A DNA stretch of 64,000 bases from Herbaspirillum sp. WKF16. GTDB taxonomy: Bacteria; Pseudomonadota; Gammaproteobacteria; Burkholderiales; Burkholderiaceae_D. The stretch covers positions 4,030,001-4,094,000 of the forward strand of contig NZ_CP118632.1 of the NCBI RefSeq assembly GCF_028993615.1, given 5' to 3'. Positions 51,115-64,000 of the stretch are shown piece after piece (position 1 is the stretch's first letter; every line of letters begins with the position of its first letter). The notes below the pieces were generated by a model. The model was not told where the DNA came from. It saw nothing but the letters and a program-made list of their open reading frames with translations, and did no database searches. The translations under genes were made by a program, and so were the position numbers.

Positions 51115-52911
51115 TCAGGCCTTCAACTTCAGCCAGGATTCCCGCTGGCGCACCATGGCCGCCGGCTTGCCCAATGCCGCCAGCGTCACCTGCGGCGCGA
51201 CATCGGCCTTCAGCTTGAGCGTGAACTCCATCAGCTCGTCGCGGCGGAAGGCGTGCACACGTACCGTATCGTTGACGCGATAGCGCGCCAACAGGCCATC
51301 CGCGCCCGACGCCGGCACCCGCAGGCCATCGATGGCCACCAGCTTGTCGCCCGCCGACAGGCCGGCCTGCATCGCCGGGCCGCCTTCATGCACGACGGCC
51401 AGCTTGGCGTCGCCGCCGTCCTTGCTCACGCGCGCGCCCAGCCAGGGCTTGGCGTCCCTGGGCAGCGCATCGTCATAGCTCACGCCGAAGGCCGGCAGCA
51501 GCTCGCCCAGCGGCAGGTCCTCGGTGCCGCGGATGAAGCGCTCATAAAAACGCTTCAGGTCGGCGCCGCTCAGCTCTTCCATCAGCGCCAGGATGCCATC
51601 CTCCGGCACGCCCTGCGCGCCGCCCTCATAGAAGTCCCGACCATGGCGCTCCCAGAGGCCGCGCATGACGTCGTCCAGCGAGCGACGGCCGCGCGTCTGC
51701 GCGCGGATCGTCAGGTCCAGGCCCAATGCCACCAGCGAACCCTTGGTGTAGTAGCTGACGATGGCGTTGGCGGCGTTCTCGTCCTGGCGGTAGTACTTCA
51801 CCCAGGCGTCGAAGCTGGACTCGGCCACGCTCTGCTTCTTGCGGCCCGAACCGCGCAGCACGCCGGTGACGGTCTTGGCCAGCAGCTTCAAGTAATTGTC
51901 GGTATCGATGACGCCGGTGCGCACCAGGAACAGGTCGTCGTAGTAGCTGGTGAAGCCTTCGAACAGCCACAGCAGCGAGGTGTAGTTCTCCTGGCGCAGG
52001 TCGTAGGGCGCGAACACCGCAGGCTTGATGCGCTTGACGTTCCAGGTGTGGAAGTACTCGTGGCTGCACAGGCCGAGATAGGTGCGGTAGCCGTCGGTCT
52101 GTTCAGGCTTGCCCTTGACCGGCAGGTCGGCGCGCGAGCAGATCAGCGCGGTCGAGGCGCGATGCTCCAGGCCGCCGTAGCCGTCGCCCACCGCCAGCGT
52201 CATGAAGACGTAGCGCTGCATGGGCGCGCGCTTTTTCTTGGGCTCGAAGAAGGCGATCTGCGCTTCGCAGATCTTCTTCAGGTCATCGCACAGGCGCGCC
52301 ATGTCGAGATTGGGTACGCGGCCGGTGATCACCACGTCGTGCTGCGCGCCGTGCGCCTTGAAGCTGGCCAGCGCGAAATCTCCGATTTCCACCGGGTGGT
52401 CGATCAGCTCGTCGTAGTCCTTCGCCGCGTAGCTGCCGAAACCATAACGCCGGGCCTTGAGCTCGGGCAAGGAGGTGGCCACGCGCCAGCGCTTGAACGC
52501 CTCGCCCTGCGGACGACCGATGTCGACCACATGCTGCGCGCCCTCGAAGCCATGCGCCGCGAGGAACACGCTGGTGCCGTTGAAGAAGCCGTGGGTCTGG
52601 TCCAGGTGCGCGGTGCGCACGGAAAGATCCCAGGCATAGACCTGGTAGGACAAGGTCAGCGCGCCGCCGCATGGCGCGGCCTGCCAGGTGTGCTTGTCCA
52701 GCTTTTTCACCGCCACCTTGCGCCCGCCCGACTCGCCGCGCAACTGCACGATGTTCTTGCCGAACTCGCGGATCATGTAGCTGCCCGGGATCCAGGCCGG
52801 CAGGGAAAACACCTGGCCATCGGCGGCCGGCTTGTCGACCGTGACGGTGACGTCATACATGTGGGATGCGGGATCGCTGGAGGAGATGGTGTAGCGGATT
52901 GGATTGGCCAT
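51115..52911 (-). CDS. M61-family metallopeptidase with PDZ domain
   Basis: A 598-residue protein. The M61 peptidase N-terminal beta domain (residues about 10-190) precedes the catalytic gluzincin part with [14 protein letters not shown] (HEXXH, about 284-288) and the downstream Glu in [13 protein letters not shown], the third zinc ligand. A C-terminal PDZ domain (about 500-590) includes [20 protein letters not shown]61 enzymes (glycyl aminopeptidase group) hydrolyse peptides. No signal peptide is visible, so it is probably cytoplasmic. Start at ATG 52911; the longer frame upstream runs into an unrelated region. Usual single gene. Confidence 0.93.
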   Translation of the reverse strand: MANPIRYTISSSDPASHMYDVTVTVDKPAADGQVFSLPAWIPGSYMIREFGKNIVQLRGESGGRKVAVKKLDKHTWQAAPCGGALTLSYQVYAWDLSVRTAHLDQTHGFFNGTSVFLAAHGFEGAQHVVDIGRPQGEAFKRWRVATSLPELKARRYGFGSYAAKDYDELIDHPVEIGDFALASFKAHGAQHDVVITGRVPNLDMARLCDDLKKICEAQIAFFEPKKKRAPMQRYVFMTLAVGDGYGGLEHRASTALICSRADLPVKGKPEQTDGYRTYLGLCSHEYFHTWNVKRIKPAVFAPYDLRQENYTSLLWLFEGFTSYYDDLFLVRTGVIDTDNYLKLLAKTVTGVLRGSGRKKQSVAESSFDAWVKYYRQDENAANAIVSYYTKGSLVALGLDLTIRAQTRGRRSLDDVMRGLWERHGRDFYEGGAQGVPEDGILALMEELSGADLKRFYERFIRGTEDLPLGELLPAFGVSYDDALPRDAKPWLGARVSKDGGDAKLAVVHEGGPAMQAGLSAGDKLVAIDGLRVPASGADGLLARYRVNDTVRVHAFRRDELMEFTLKLKADVAPQVTLAALGKPAAMVRQRESWLKLKA

Positions 52912-53002
52912 GTGGGTCCTTGCCTGCGCCTGGTTGGCGAATCGTGACATTTTACTTGAGCGTCCTACGCAGCGGCATCCCTCTCTGCGGCGTGTTGCGC
53001 AC

Positions 53003-53036
53003 GAAAAAAAACCGGACAGACTTGCGTCTGCCCGGG
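53003..53036 (-). terminator. Terminator of the gltBD operon
   Basis: On the minus strand a GC-rich stem of about 11 bp with central mismatch (CCGGGCAGACG / CGTCTGTCCGG-type pairing) is followed by T8 at 53003-53010. Confidence 0.8.
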
Positions 53037-53077
53037 TCCAGGTCAAATGAAGCTAAATCGTTGTTGTCGGTTCGGAA

Positions 53078-54541
<1,464 letters not shown>

Positions 54542-54649
54542 TTTCCTCTCACATTTCTCGCTAAGGATGCGGCGGGCGGCGATGAATTATTCATTGAGTT
54601 CGCCACGCCCGCCGGCGTGCTTGATTGATCCGAAAGTACGCTGCGCTGG

Positions 54650-59326
<4,677 letters not shown>

Positions 59327-59399
59327 AACGGTACTCCACCACATTGACAGTAAGGATTTGAAGAATAGTGCAGTGCACCCAATAGTTCAATGAAAATAA

Positions 59400-59460
59400 A
59401 AGGGGTCGGAGTTAATTTAATTTCCTCACGATTTCTAGGAAATTTTAATTAGGGACACAG
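59400..59460. repeat. Left flank of the RAYT gene with hairpin
   Basis: GGGGTCGGAG begins at about 59402, followed by an AT-rich hairpin (TAATTTCC / GGAAATTTTA, about 59422-59453). It resembles the GGGGACGGAG motif found in inverted orientation at the other side of the gene, forming imperfect terminal repeats. Bases 59461-59531 are AT-rich with nothing else visible. Confidence 0.4.
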
Positions 59461-59531
59461 TAAAGAAGACTGAACTAAGCAATTGATTTAAAAGATTTAT
59501 TTTTTTCAGATGCTTGCTTAAAAGACTGCTA

Positions 59532-60257
59532 CTACGACTCGTCGCCGGCGTCACCATCGGCCGCGGGCGCCTTCGCCAGCATCGGCCGGCCTCGCTTGGC
59601 GGGGCTTACGCGACGGCGCGTCTGCCGCTCCAGCGCCACCTTGAAATCCTCCGAGCCCAGCGCCCACCCCTTGAGCGTGGCGTCGGTAATGGTGGCCACG
59701 TCATCCTGGGACAGCGCCTCTTCGGTCAACTGCCGATAGGCAATTTCGCGGTCGAAAGGCGTATTGCCGATCGACCAGTAACGGGGATGGTCGGTAACGA
59801 GGCCATCCTGTTTTGCGCCAATGTGATGCATGTAGCTCGACCAAGGGTAGTCGCCGGGCGCCGCGACCAGGCCGTTGCGCACCGGATTGAGCTCGATGTA
59901 CCGGCACACGGCCAGCAGGTAGAGCTCGGCGTCCACCACGGTGGCGCGGTAGCGCCCCTGCCACAAGGTGCCGCTGCGGCCGTATTTCTGGTTGAAGTAC
60001 GGGACGTAGTGGCGCCCTATCCACTGCATCATCCGTGCCAGGCCCTGGTCGTCGGCGGGCGTGGCCAGCAGGTGGATATGATCCGGCATCAGCACATAGG
60101 CATGGATGGCGAGCTTGAACTGGCGCGCCGCCTCCTTGAGCCAGCCGAGGAAGGCCAGGTGATCGTCGGCGTCGCGAAAGATGCTCACGCCGTCGTGGCC
60201 GCGCTGGATGATGTGATGCGGCTGGTGGGGGGCGACGAGGCGGGGAAGGCGGGCCAT
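59532..60257 (-). CDS. REP-associated tyrosine transposase (RAYT, Y1-transposase superfamily)
   Basis: A 241-residue protein with the IS200-like fold. MARLPRLVAPHQPHHIIQRGHDGVSIFRDADDHLAFLGWL (N-terminus) and VLMPDHIHLLATPADDQGLARMMQWIGRHYVPYFNQKYGRSGTLWQGRYRATVVDAELYLLAVCRYIELNPVRNGLV are hallmarks. His60 and His62 form the HUH metal site and a Tyr in GRYRAT is the presumed nucleophile. RAYTs are single-copy domesticated transposases that process REP palindromes. The C-terminal RRRVSPAKRGRPM tail is basic. Start at ATG 60257; upstream frame to 60314 also open. Confidence 0.85.
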   Translation of the reverse strand: MARLPRLVAPHQPHHIIQRGHDGVSIFRDADDHLAFLGWLKEAARQFKLAIHAYVLMPDHIHLLATPADDQGLARMMQWIGRHYVPYFNQKYGRSGTLWQGRYRATVVDAELYLLAVCRYIELNPVRNGLVAAPGDYPWSSYMHHIGAKQDGLVTDHPRYWSIGNTPFDREIAYRQLTEEALSQDDVATITDATLKGWALGSEDFKVALERQTRRRVSPAKRGRPMLAKAPAADGDAGDES

Positions 60258-60295
60258 GGCAGTTCGCATGAGGACGGAAGATGGAGCCGACATTC

Positions 60296-60323
60296 TAATG
60301 CGCTCCGTCCCCAATTAATTCCC
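60296..60323. repeat. Right flank of the RAYT gene
   Basis: On the minus strand this reads GGGGACGGAGCGCATTAG preceded by AATTAATT. GGGG-N-CGGAG is shared in inverted orientation with about 59402. The two flanks may be the mobilised REP ends. Confidence 0.4.
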
Positions 60324-60352
60324 CATTGCCGATTCGGCATGATCCCCAGGGT

Positions 60353-60382
60353 AAAAAAAACCGGCCGGATCGCTCCGGCCGG
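60353..60382 (-). terminator. Terminator of the TerC-family gene
   Basis: Perfect 9-bp stem CCGGCCGGA/TCCGGCCGG, loop TCGC, with T8 on the minus strand. Confidence 0.9.
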
Positions 60383-60418
60383 CCCAGGCCCTGCACCACA
60401 CACCATTCGGCTCCCCGC

Positions 60419-61384
60419 TCAGGCGCTTTTCTTGTCCTTCGACAGCGCCAGGCTCAGGACGATGGACACCAGCAGGATCGCGCCCACCACCGCCAGCGAC
60501 CACAGCACCGGAATGTGGAACCAATACGCCGCCAGCATCTTCAGGCCGACGAAGAGCAACACCAGCGCCAGGCCGTACTTGAGCAGGTGGAAGCGCTCGG
60601 CGGAATCGGCCAGCAGGAAGTACAGCGCGCGCAGGCCCATGATCGCGAACATGTTCGACGTGAAGACGATGAACGGATCCTTGGTGATGGCGAAGATCGC
60701 CGGAATGCTGTCGACCGCGAAGATCACGTCGGAAATCTCGATCAGCAGCAGCACCAGCATCAGCGGCGTGAAGTACTTGACGCCGTTTTTCACGGAGAAG
60801 AATTTCTCGCCGTCGTACTCGTTGCTGATCTTGAGGTGATTGCGCAGCCAGCGCAGCAACGGGTTGTCGCCAAGGTCGGGTTCCTTGTCGGCGAACAGCA
60901 GCATCTTCACGCCGGTAAACACCAGGAAGGCGCCGAACAGGTACAGGATCCAGCTGAACTGCGCGATCAGCCAAGCGCCCAGGAGGATCATCACGGCGCG
61001 CATCACGATGGCGCCGATCACGCCGTAGAGCAGCACCCGGCGCTGCAGTTCGGGCGGCACGGCGAAGTAGCCGAAGATCATCAGGAACACGAAGATGTTG
61101 TCGACCGACAGGGCCTTCTCGATCAGGTAGCCGGACAGGAACTCGGCGCCCTTTTCATTGGCGAATGCGCGCCCCACGTTGACGTCCAGGTACCACCACA
61201 TGGCGCCGGCGAACAGGAGCGCCAGCGACACCCAGGCCAGCGACCAGCCCAGCGCCTCCCTGGGCGACACGCGGTGCGCGTTGCGCCCGCCCAGCGCAAA
61301 CATGTCCAGCGCCAGCATGCCCAGCACGAATACGATGAAGCCGCCCCACATGGGGACGGTTGCGAAGCTCTCTACGCCATTCAC
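60419..61384 (-). CDS. TerC/Alx-family integral membrane protein (metal export)
   Basis: A 321-residue membrane protein with about nine transmembrane segments. TerC signatures include SGYLIEKALSVDNIFVFLMIFGYFAVP near residue 90 and LLLIEISDVIFAVDSIPAIFAITKDPFIVFTSNMFAIMGLRALYFLL near residue 215, carrying the conserved acidic Asp residues in the membrane. Homologues export Mn2+ or Ca2+ (Alx, TerC). The start codon is GTG after GAGAGG with 7-base spacing. It lies 40 bases downstream of the Zn-ribbon gene in the same direction. No manganese riboswitch (yybP-ykoY) is visible in the short gap. Confidence 0.88.
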   Translation of the reverse strand: MNGVESFATVPMWGGFIVFVLGMLALDMFALGGRNAHRVSPREALGWSLAWVSLALLFAGAMWWYLDVNVGRAFANEKGAEFLSGYLIEKALSVDNIFVFLMIFGYFAVPPELQRRVLLYGVIGAIVMRAVMILLGAWLIAQFSWILYLFGAFLVFTGVKMLLFADKEPDLGDNPLLRWLRNHLKISNEYDGEKFFSVKNGVKYFTPLMLVLLLIEISDVIFAVDSIPAIFAITKDPFIVFTSNMFAIMGLRALYFLLADSAERFHLLKYGLALVLLFVGLKMLAAYWFHIPVLWSLAVVGAILLVSIVLSLALSKDKKSA

Positions 61385-61424
61385 GATTTACCTCTCGGTT
61401 CTTGGTCTGATGTTCTTTGCCCGC

Positions 61425-61721
61425 TCAGTCGAAATCGAAGATCTCGCCGAGGAAGCCCTTTTTCTTGCGCCTGTAGTCGCCGCCGTGACTGTCGCCATGA
61501 TGGTGGCCGCGACCGAAACGCTGATCGTACCCCTGCTGCAGCGGCTGCAGCGGCTGCGGCGCCCGGACCGGCGCCGGCGCCACAGCCGGCGCGCGCTCGA
61601 TCAGCTTGTCGAGCTCGCCGCGATCCAGCCACACGCCGCGGCATTGCGGACAGTAGTCGATCTCGATGCCCTGGCGTTCCGAGATCAGCAGGTTGGTCGA
61701 TGTGCAGACGGGACATTTCAT
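61425..61721 (-). CDS. Zinc-ribbon (zf-TFIIB family) small protein with His-rich tail
   Basis: A 98-residue protein. N-terminal zinc ribbon with CPVC (3-6) and CPQC (24-27) and the GVWLDRGELDKLI segment typical of zf-TFIIB proteins. A Pro/Gln/Ala linker follows, then a His/Gly-rich stretch (GRGHHHGDSHGGDYRRKKKG) that likely binds metal. ATG preceded by AGGAGAG. Function unknown; members are found in many bacteria next to transporters. It forms a likely operon with TerC, pointing to metal homeostasis. Confidence 0.8.
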   Translation of the reverse strand: MKCPVCTSTNLLISERQGIEIDYCPQCRGVWLDRGELDKLIERAPAVAPAPVRAPQPLQPLQQGYDQRFGRGHHHGDSHGGDYRRKKKGFLGEIFDFD

Positions 61722-61848
61722 CGGAGCTCTCCTTCATGACAGGTTGGCAAGCCGCGACACCTGGGCAATGCATCGTCCCGGAGCCGCGCAACACCGCCAC
61801 TGTAGAAGAAAGCGTCCTCATTGAAAACTCGAATATTCTGAGATAATC

Positions 61849-61865
61849 ATTCGTAATTTCCGAAT
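61849..61865. promoter_or_regulatory. ATTCG-N7-CGAAT operator before nhaR
   Basis: A perfect 5-7-5 inverted repeat typical of LysR-type sites ends 8 bases before the nhaR ATG, with a second imperfect palindrome (CTCGAATATTCTGAG, 61828-61842) one and a half turns away. Consistent with autoregulation by NhaR in the region shared with the divergent Zn-ribbon gene. Confidence 0.5.
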
Positions 61866-61873
61866 AGAAGAAT

Positions 61874-62788
61874 ATGGCCGCCCTCAACTACAAGCACCTC
61901 CACTATTTCTGGACCGTCGCCAAGTGCGGCGGCGTGGCCCGCGCCGGCGAACGCCTGCACCTGACTGCGCAGACCATCAGCGGGCAGATCGCGCTGTTCG
62001 AGGAAAGCCTGGGCTACAAGCTCTTCAATCGGGTCGGCCGCAGGCTGGAGCTCAACGACGAAGGACGCATGGTGTTCGACTATGCCGACCGCATCTTCAC
62101 CATCGGCGAGGAGCTGGAAGAGGCGCTGCGCTTTCGCCCCGGCGGGCGCGCGCTGCAACTGCGCGTGGGCGTGGCCGACGCGGTGCCCAAGGCGATCGCC
62201 TACCTGCTGCTGGAAAGCGCGCTGGCGATGGATGAAACCATCCACATCGTGTGCCGCGAAGGCAAGCTCGATGTCTTGCTGGGCGAGCTGGCGATCCATC
62301 GCCTCGACATCGTCATCGCCGACAGCCCGATGCCGCCCAATGTCGACGTGCGCGGCTACCACCACCTGCTGGGCGAATGCGACACCGCTTTCTTTGCCAC
62401 GCCGGAGCTGGCGCGGCGCTACAGGAAGAGCTTCCCCCAAAGCCTGGACGGCGCGCCCTTCCTGATGCCGGGAGAAGACGCTGCGGTACGCCCGCGCCTG
62501 CTGCGCTGGTTCGAGAAACAAAAGATCCGCCCCCGGATCGCCGGCGAGTTCGACGACGGCGCCCTGCTGCTGGCATTCGGCGACGCCGGCGCGGGCATCT
62601 TCGCGGCGCCCGCCGCCATCGCCGCGCAGATCAAGAAGCAATATGGCCTGGTGGAAATCGGCCGCACGGATGCCATCCGGGAACAGTTCTACGCCATCTC
62701 GGTGGAGCGCCGCCTGACCCATCCCGCCGTGCTGGCGATCCAGTCGTCGGCCCGCGACAACCTGGTGGTGGGAAGCTCGCGCGGATGA
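61874..62788 (+). CDS. nhaR: LysR-family transcriptional activator NhaR
   Basis: A 304-residue LTTR. MAALNYKHLHYFWTVAKCGGVARAGERLHLTAQTISGQIALFEESLGYKLFNRVGRRLELNDEG is the NhaR-type HTH, with YFW-VAK-GGV and TPQTISGQI hallmarks. NhaR senses Na+ and activates the NhaA antiporter gene and stress genes in enterics. nhaA is not adjacent; divergent neighbours are the Zn-ribbon and TerC genes. AGGA-like site is weak. Confidence 0.88.
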   Translation: MAALNYKHLHYFWTVAKCGGVARAGERLHLTAQTISGQIALFEESLGYKLFNRVGRRLELNDEGRMVFDYADRIFTIGEELEEALRFRPGGRALQLRVGVADAVPKAIAYLLLESALAMDETIHIVCREGKLDVLLGELAIHRLDIVIADSPMPPNVDVRGYHHLLGECDTAFFATPELARRYRKSFPQSLDGAPFLMPGEDAAVRPRLLRWFEKQKIRPRIAGEFDDGALLLAFGDAGAGIFAAPAAIAAQIKKQYGLVEIGRTDAIREQFYAISVERRLTHPAVLAIQSSARDNLVVGSSRG

Positions 62789-63180
62789 ACAAGCTGAAGC
62801 TGACAACACGCTGAATTGTTATTTTCATTACTTTCGCGAGGACGTGGCGATACAGGTGTAGTCATCGGACCAGCGTGAGAATATCTTCCCGCGACACGGG
62901 GACGGAGGTCGCCCGATGTGCGCGGGCACATTGCCTTCCACCGCGCAACACCAGTACAGGCAAGGGTTTCAGCGGATCGATAAAATGGAGATACAAAAGA
63001 AAAGCCCCACGTCCTTTGCAGTCCGTGGGGCAAATCCCATTCTCGGGGGGGAGAATGGAGGGGGAACTTCAATATAAAAAAATCGCTGTTGTGCCGCAGT
63101 CTTTTTTACAAATTGTTACGCCGTCTTCATACCCTGGAAAGACCGGCCGACAAGTACCCGGCAAGGTGGATTTCAATATA
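62789..63180. other. Intergenic region between nhaR and the right-end LysR gene
   Basis: 392 bases. It contains a hairpin at 63004-63031 and a further palindrome CCATTCTC-G5-GGAGAATGG near 63037-63058. No ORF with a convincing ribosome site. Local A-runs give a slightly lower GC content. Confidence 0.6.
63004..63031 (-). terminator. Terminator-like hairpin downstream of the right-end LysR gene
   Basis: Stem GCCCCACG (63004-63011) with CGTGGGGC (63024-63031) and a 12-base loop. On the minus strand it is followed by TTTTCTTTTG. It lies 150 bases after the LysR stop. Confidence 0.55.
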
Positions 63181-64000
63181 TCAAACGCTGGCCATAAGTA
63201 AAGAACGCAAGGCAAGGAAGGACGCCGAATATTGCTCGCGGCGACTGATGAGGTAAGTGGTCATCCGGCCATCCTTGCCAAGCGAATAAGTCGAGAAGCC
63301 GTGCGGCTCGACCTGCATCGCCACCACCGAGCGCGGCACCGCCGCCACGCCCGCGCCGGCGGACACGCATGCCAGGATGGCATGGTAAGAAGCCAACTCC
63401 AAAATCCTCCCCGGCCGGCGCGCCTTGCCCGCCGACGCGAACCAGGCTTCGGCATGGCGCCGGTACGCGCAGCCCTGCTCGAACACGATCAGCGTATCCA
63501 ACGCCACATCCTCCGGGGAACGCACGCGCCGGTGGCTCCTGGGCGTCACCAGCAACAGCTCTTCCTTGAACAGCGGCGTGGCGTCGAAGGCAGGATCCTC
63601 GATGGGGCCGCTCACCAGCGCGGCATCGAGCTTGAAGTCGCGCACCTGCGCCAGCAATGTCTCGGTCGGGCCGGTCGACAGCTCCAGCCGCACCTCCGGC
63701 CAGCGGCGATGGAATTCGGCCAGCGGCGCCGGCAGGCGACTGGCTGCCGCGCTTTCCATCGAGCCGATGCGCAGCCGCCCGCGCGGGCTTTGCGGCGCCA
63801 CGGCCGCGCGCGCCTCCTGCACCAGGTCGAGGATGCGCTCGGCGTAGTCCAGCAAGGATTCGCCGGCCGCGGTCAGCACCATGCGCCGGCGGTCGCGCAC
63901 GAACAGCGGCACGCCGATCGACTCCTCCAGCTGCTTGATGCGCGTGGTGACGTTCGACTGCACGCGATTGAGGCGCTCCGCGGCGCGGGTAATGCCGCCC
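63181..64000 (-). CDS. LysR-family regulator, 5' end outside the window
   Basis: The frame stays open through base 64000. It encodes GGITRAAERLNRVQSNVTTRIKQLEESIGVPLFVRDRRRMVLTAAG, the second half of the LTTR HTH, then a full substrate-binding domain ending at 63181. About 20 N-terminal residues are missing. The GTG at 63963 is not a plausible start since it lies in the recognition helix. Regulated genes are not visible. Confidence 0.88.
   Translation of the reverse strand, partial: GGITRAAERLNRVQSNVTTRIKQLEESIGVPLFVRDRRRMVLTAAGESLLDYAERILDLVQEARAAVAPQSPRGRLRIGSMESAAASRLPAPLAEFHRRWPEVRLELSTGPTETLLAQVRDFKLDAALVSGPIEDPAFDATPLFKEELLLVTPRSHRRVRSPEDVALDTLIVFEQGCAYRRHAEAWFASAGKARRPGRILELASYHAILACVSAGAGVAAVPRSVVAMQVEPHGFSTYSLGKDGRMTTYLISRREQYSASFLALRSLLMASV

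Noticed and set aside
61385..61424. Manganese (yybP-ykoY) riboswitch before the TerC-family gene
   Set aside because: The gap to the upstream gene is only 40 bases, too short for the aptamer, and the core motifs are absent.
63037..63058. CCATTCTC-G5-GGAGAATGG palindrome as a regulatory site
   Set aside because: Homopolymer G core and position downstream of both flanking genes make a regulatory role unlikely; no further support.

Overview
The window looks like a chromosomal segment of a GC-rich betaproteobacterium. Gene content and order (mltA-apaG-rpe-gph-trpEGDC, ptsN-hprK-rapZ, lolB-ispE-tRNA-Gln-prs-rplY, ubiE/ubiJ/ubiB, an rrn operon with tRNA-Ile and tRNA-Ala in the spacer) point to Burkholderiales. 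Protein flavour suggests Oxalobacteraceae, most likely Herbaspirillum. The genus is an inference from reading, not from a search. Nearly all of it is core genome. I see no prophage, CRISPR array, integron or complete insertion sequence. The only transposase-like gene is a single-copy REP-associated (RAYT) type.

Layout. 1-5.7 kb: sugar-acid catabolism (UxaA-family dehydratase cut by the window edge, FAH-family enzyme, SDR, SMP-30 lactonase) and glycerol kinase. 5.9-6.5 kb: PagL-like lipid A deacylase. 6.7-12.3 kb: a complete rrn operon on the minus strand (16S-Ile-Ala-23S-5S) with promoter, UP element, boxA sites, RNase III processing stems and terminator. 12.4-15.7 kb: enoyl-CoA hydratase, UspA, MltA, a 49-residue membrane protein start-to-start with mltA, and ApaG. 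15.9-22.3 kb: rpe, gph, a Trp-rich leader peptide and trpE-trpG-trpD-lysE-trpC, closed by a 91-bp REP-like inverted repeat. 22.4-25.7 kb: SDR/LysR divergent pair and a DHA2 exporter. 25.8-35.1 kb: a minus-strand run from a 1333-residue FAD/Fe-S oxidoreductase through HIT, DUF971 and ubiE to a Tim44-like protein, ubiJ and ubiB (quinone biosynthesis). 35.1-36.6 kb: a ZIP metal transporter with a rich leader (palindromes and a 25-codon ORF with a perfect Shine-Dalgarno). 36.6-40.8 kb: YqaA-like protein, ilvA, queF, pagP. 41-43.6 kb: ptsN-hprK-rapZ. 43.6-45.6 kb: mutM-mutY. 45.7-51 kb: a TPR lipoprotein, lolB, ispE, tRNA-Gln, prs, rplY. 51.1-59.3 kb: M61 peptidase and glutamate synthase gltBD. 59.4-64 kb: RAYT, TerC, Zn-ribbon protein, NhaR and a LysR gene cut by the right edge.

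The themes are outer-membrane maintenance (PagL, PagP, LolB, MltA), amino-acid biosynthesis (Trp, Ile, Glu), ubiquinone synthesis, DNA repair of 8-oxoguanine (MutM/MutY) and the nitrogen PTS. The least conventional items are small or non-coding: the trp leader peptide, the 49-residue membrane protein at 15156, the palindrome plus micro-ORF in front of the ZIP gene, the REP-like element after trpC, and promoter-like AT-rich islands inside ispE and the FAH gene. I found no convincing wholly new multi-gene system. Many very long open frames opposite real genes (up to 1535 codons) are codon-bias shadows.
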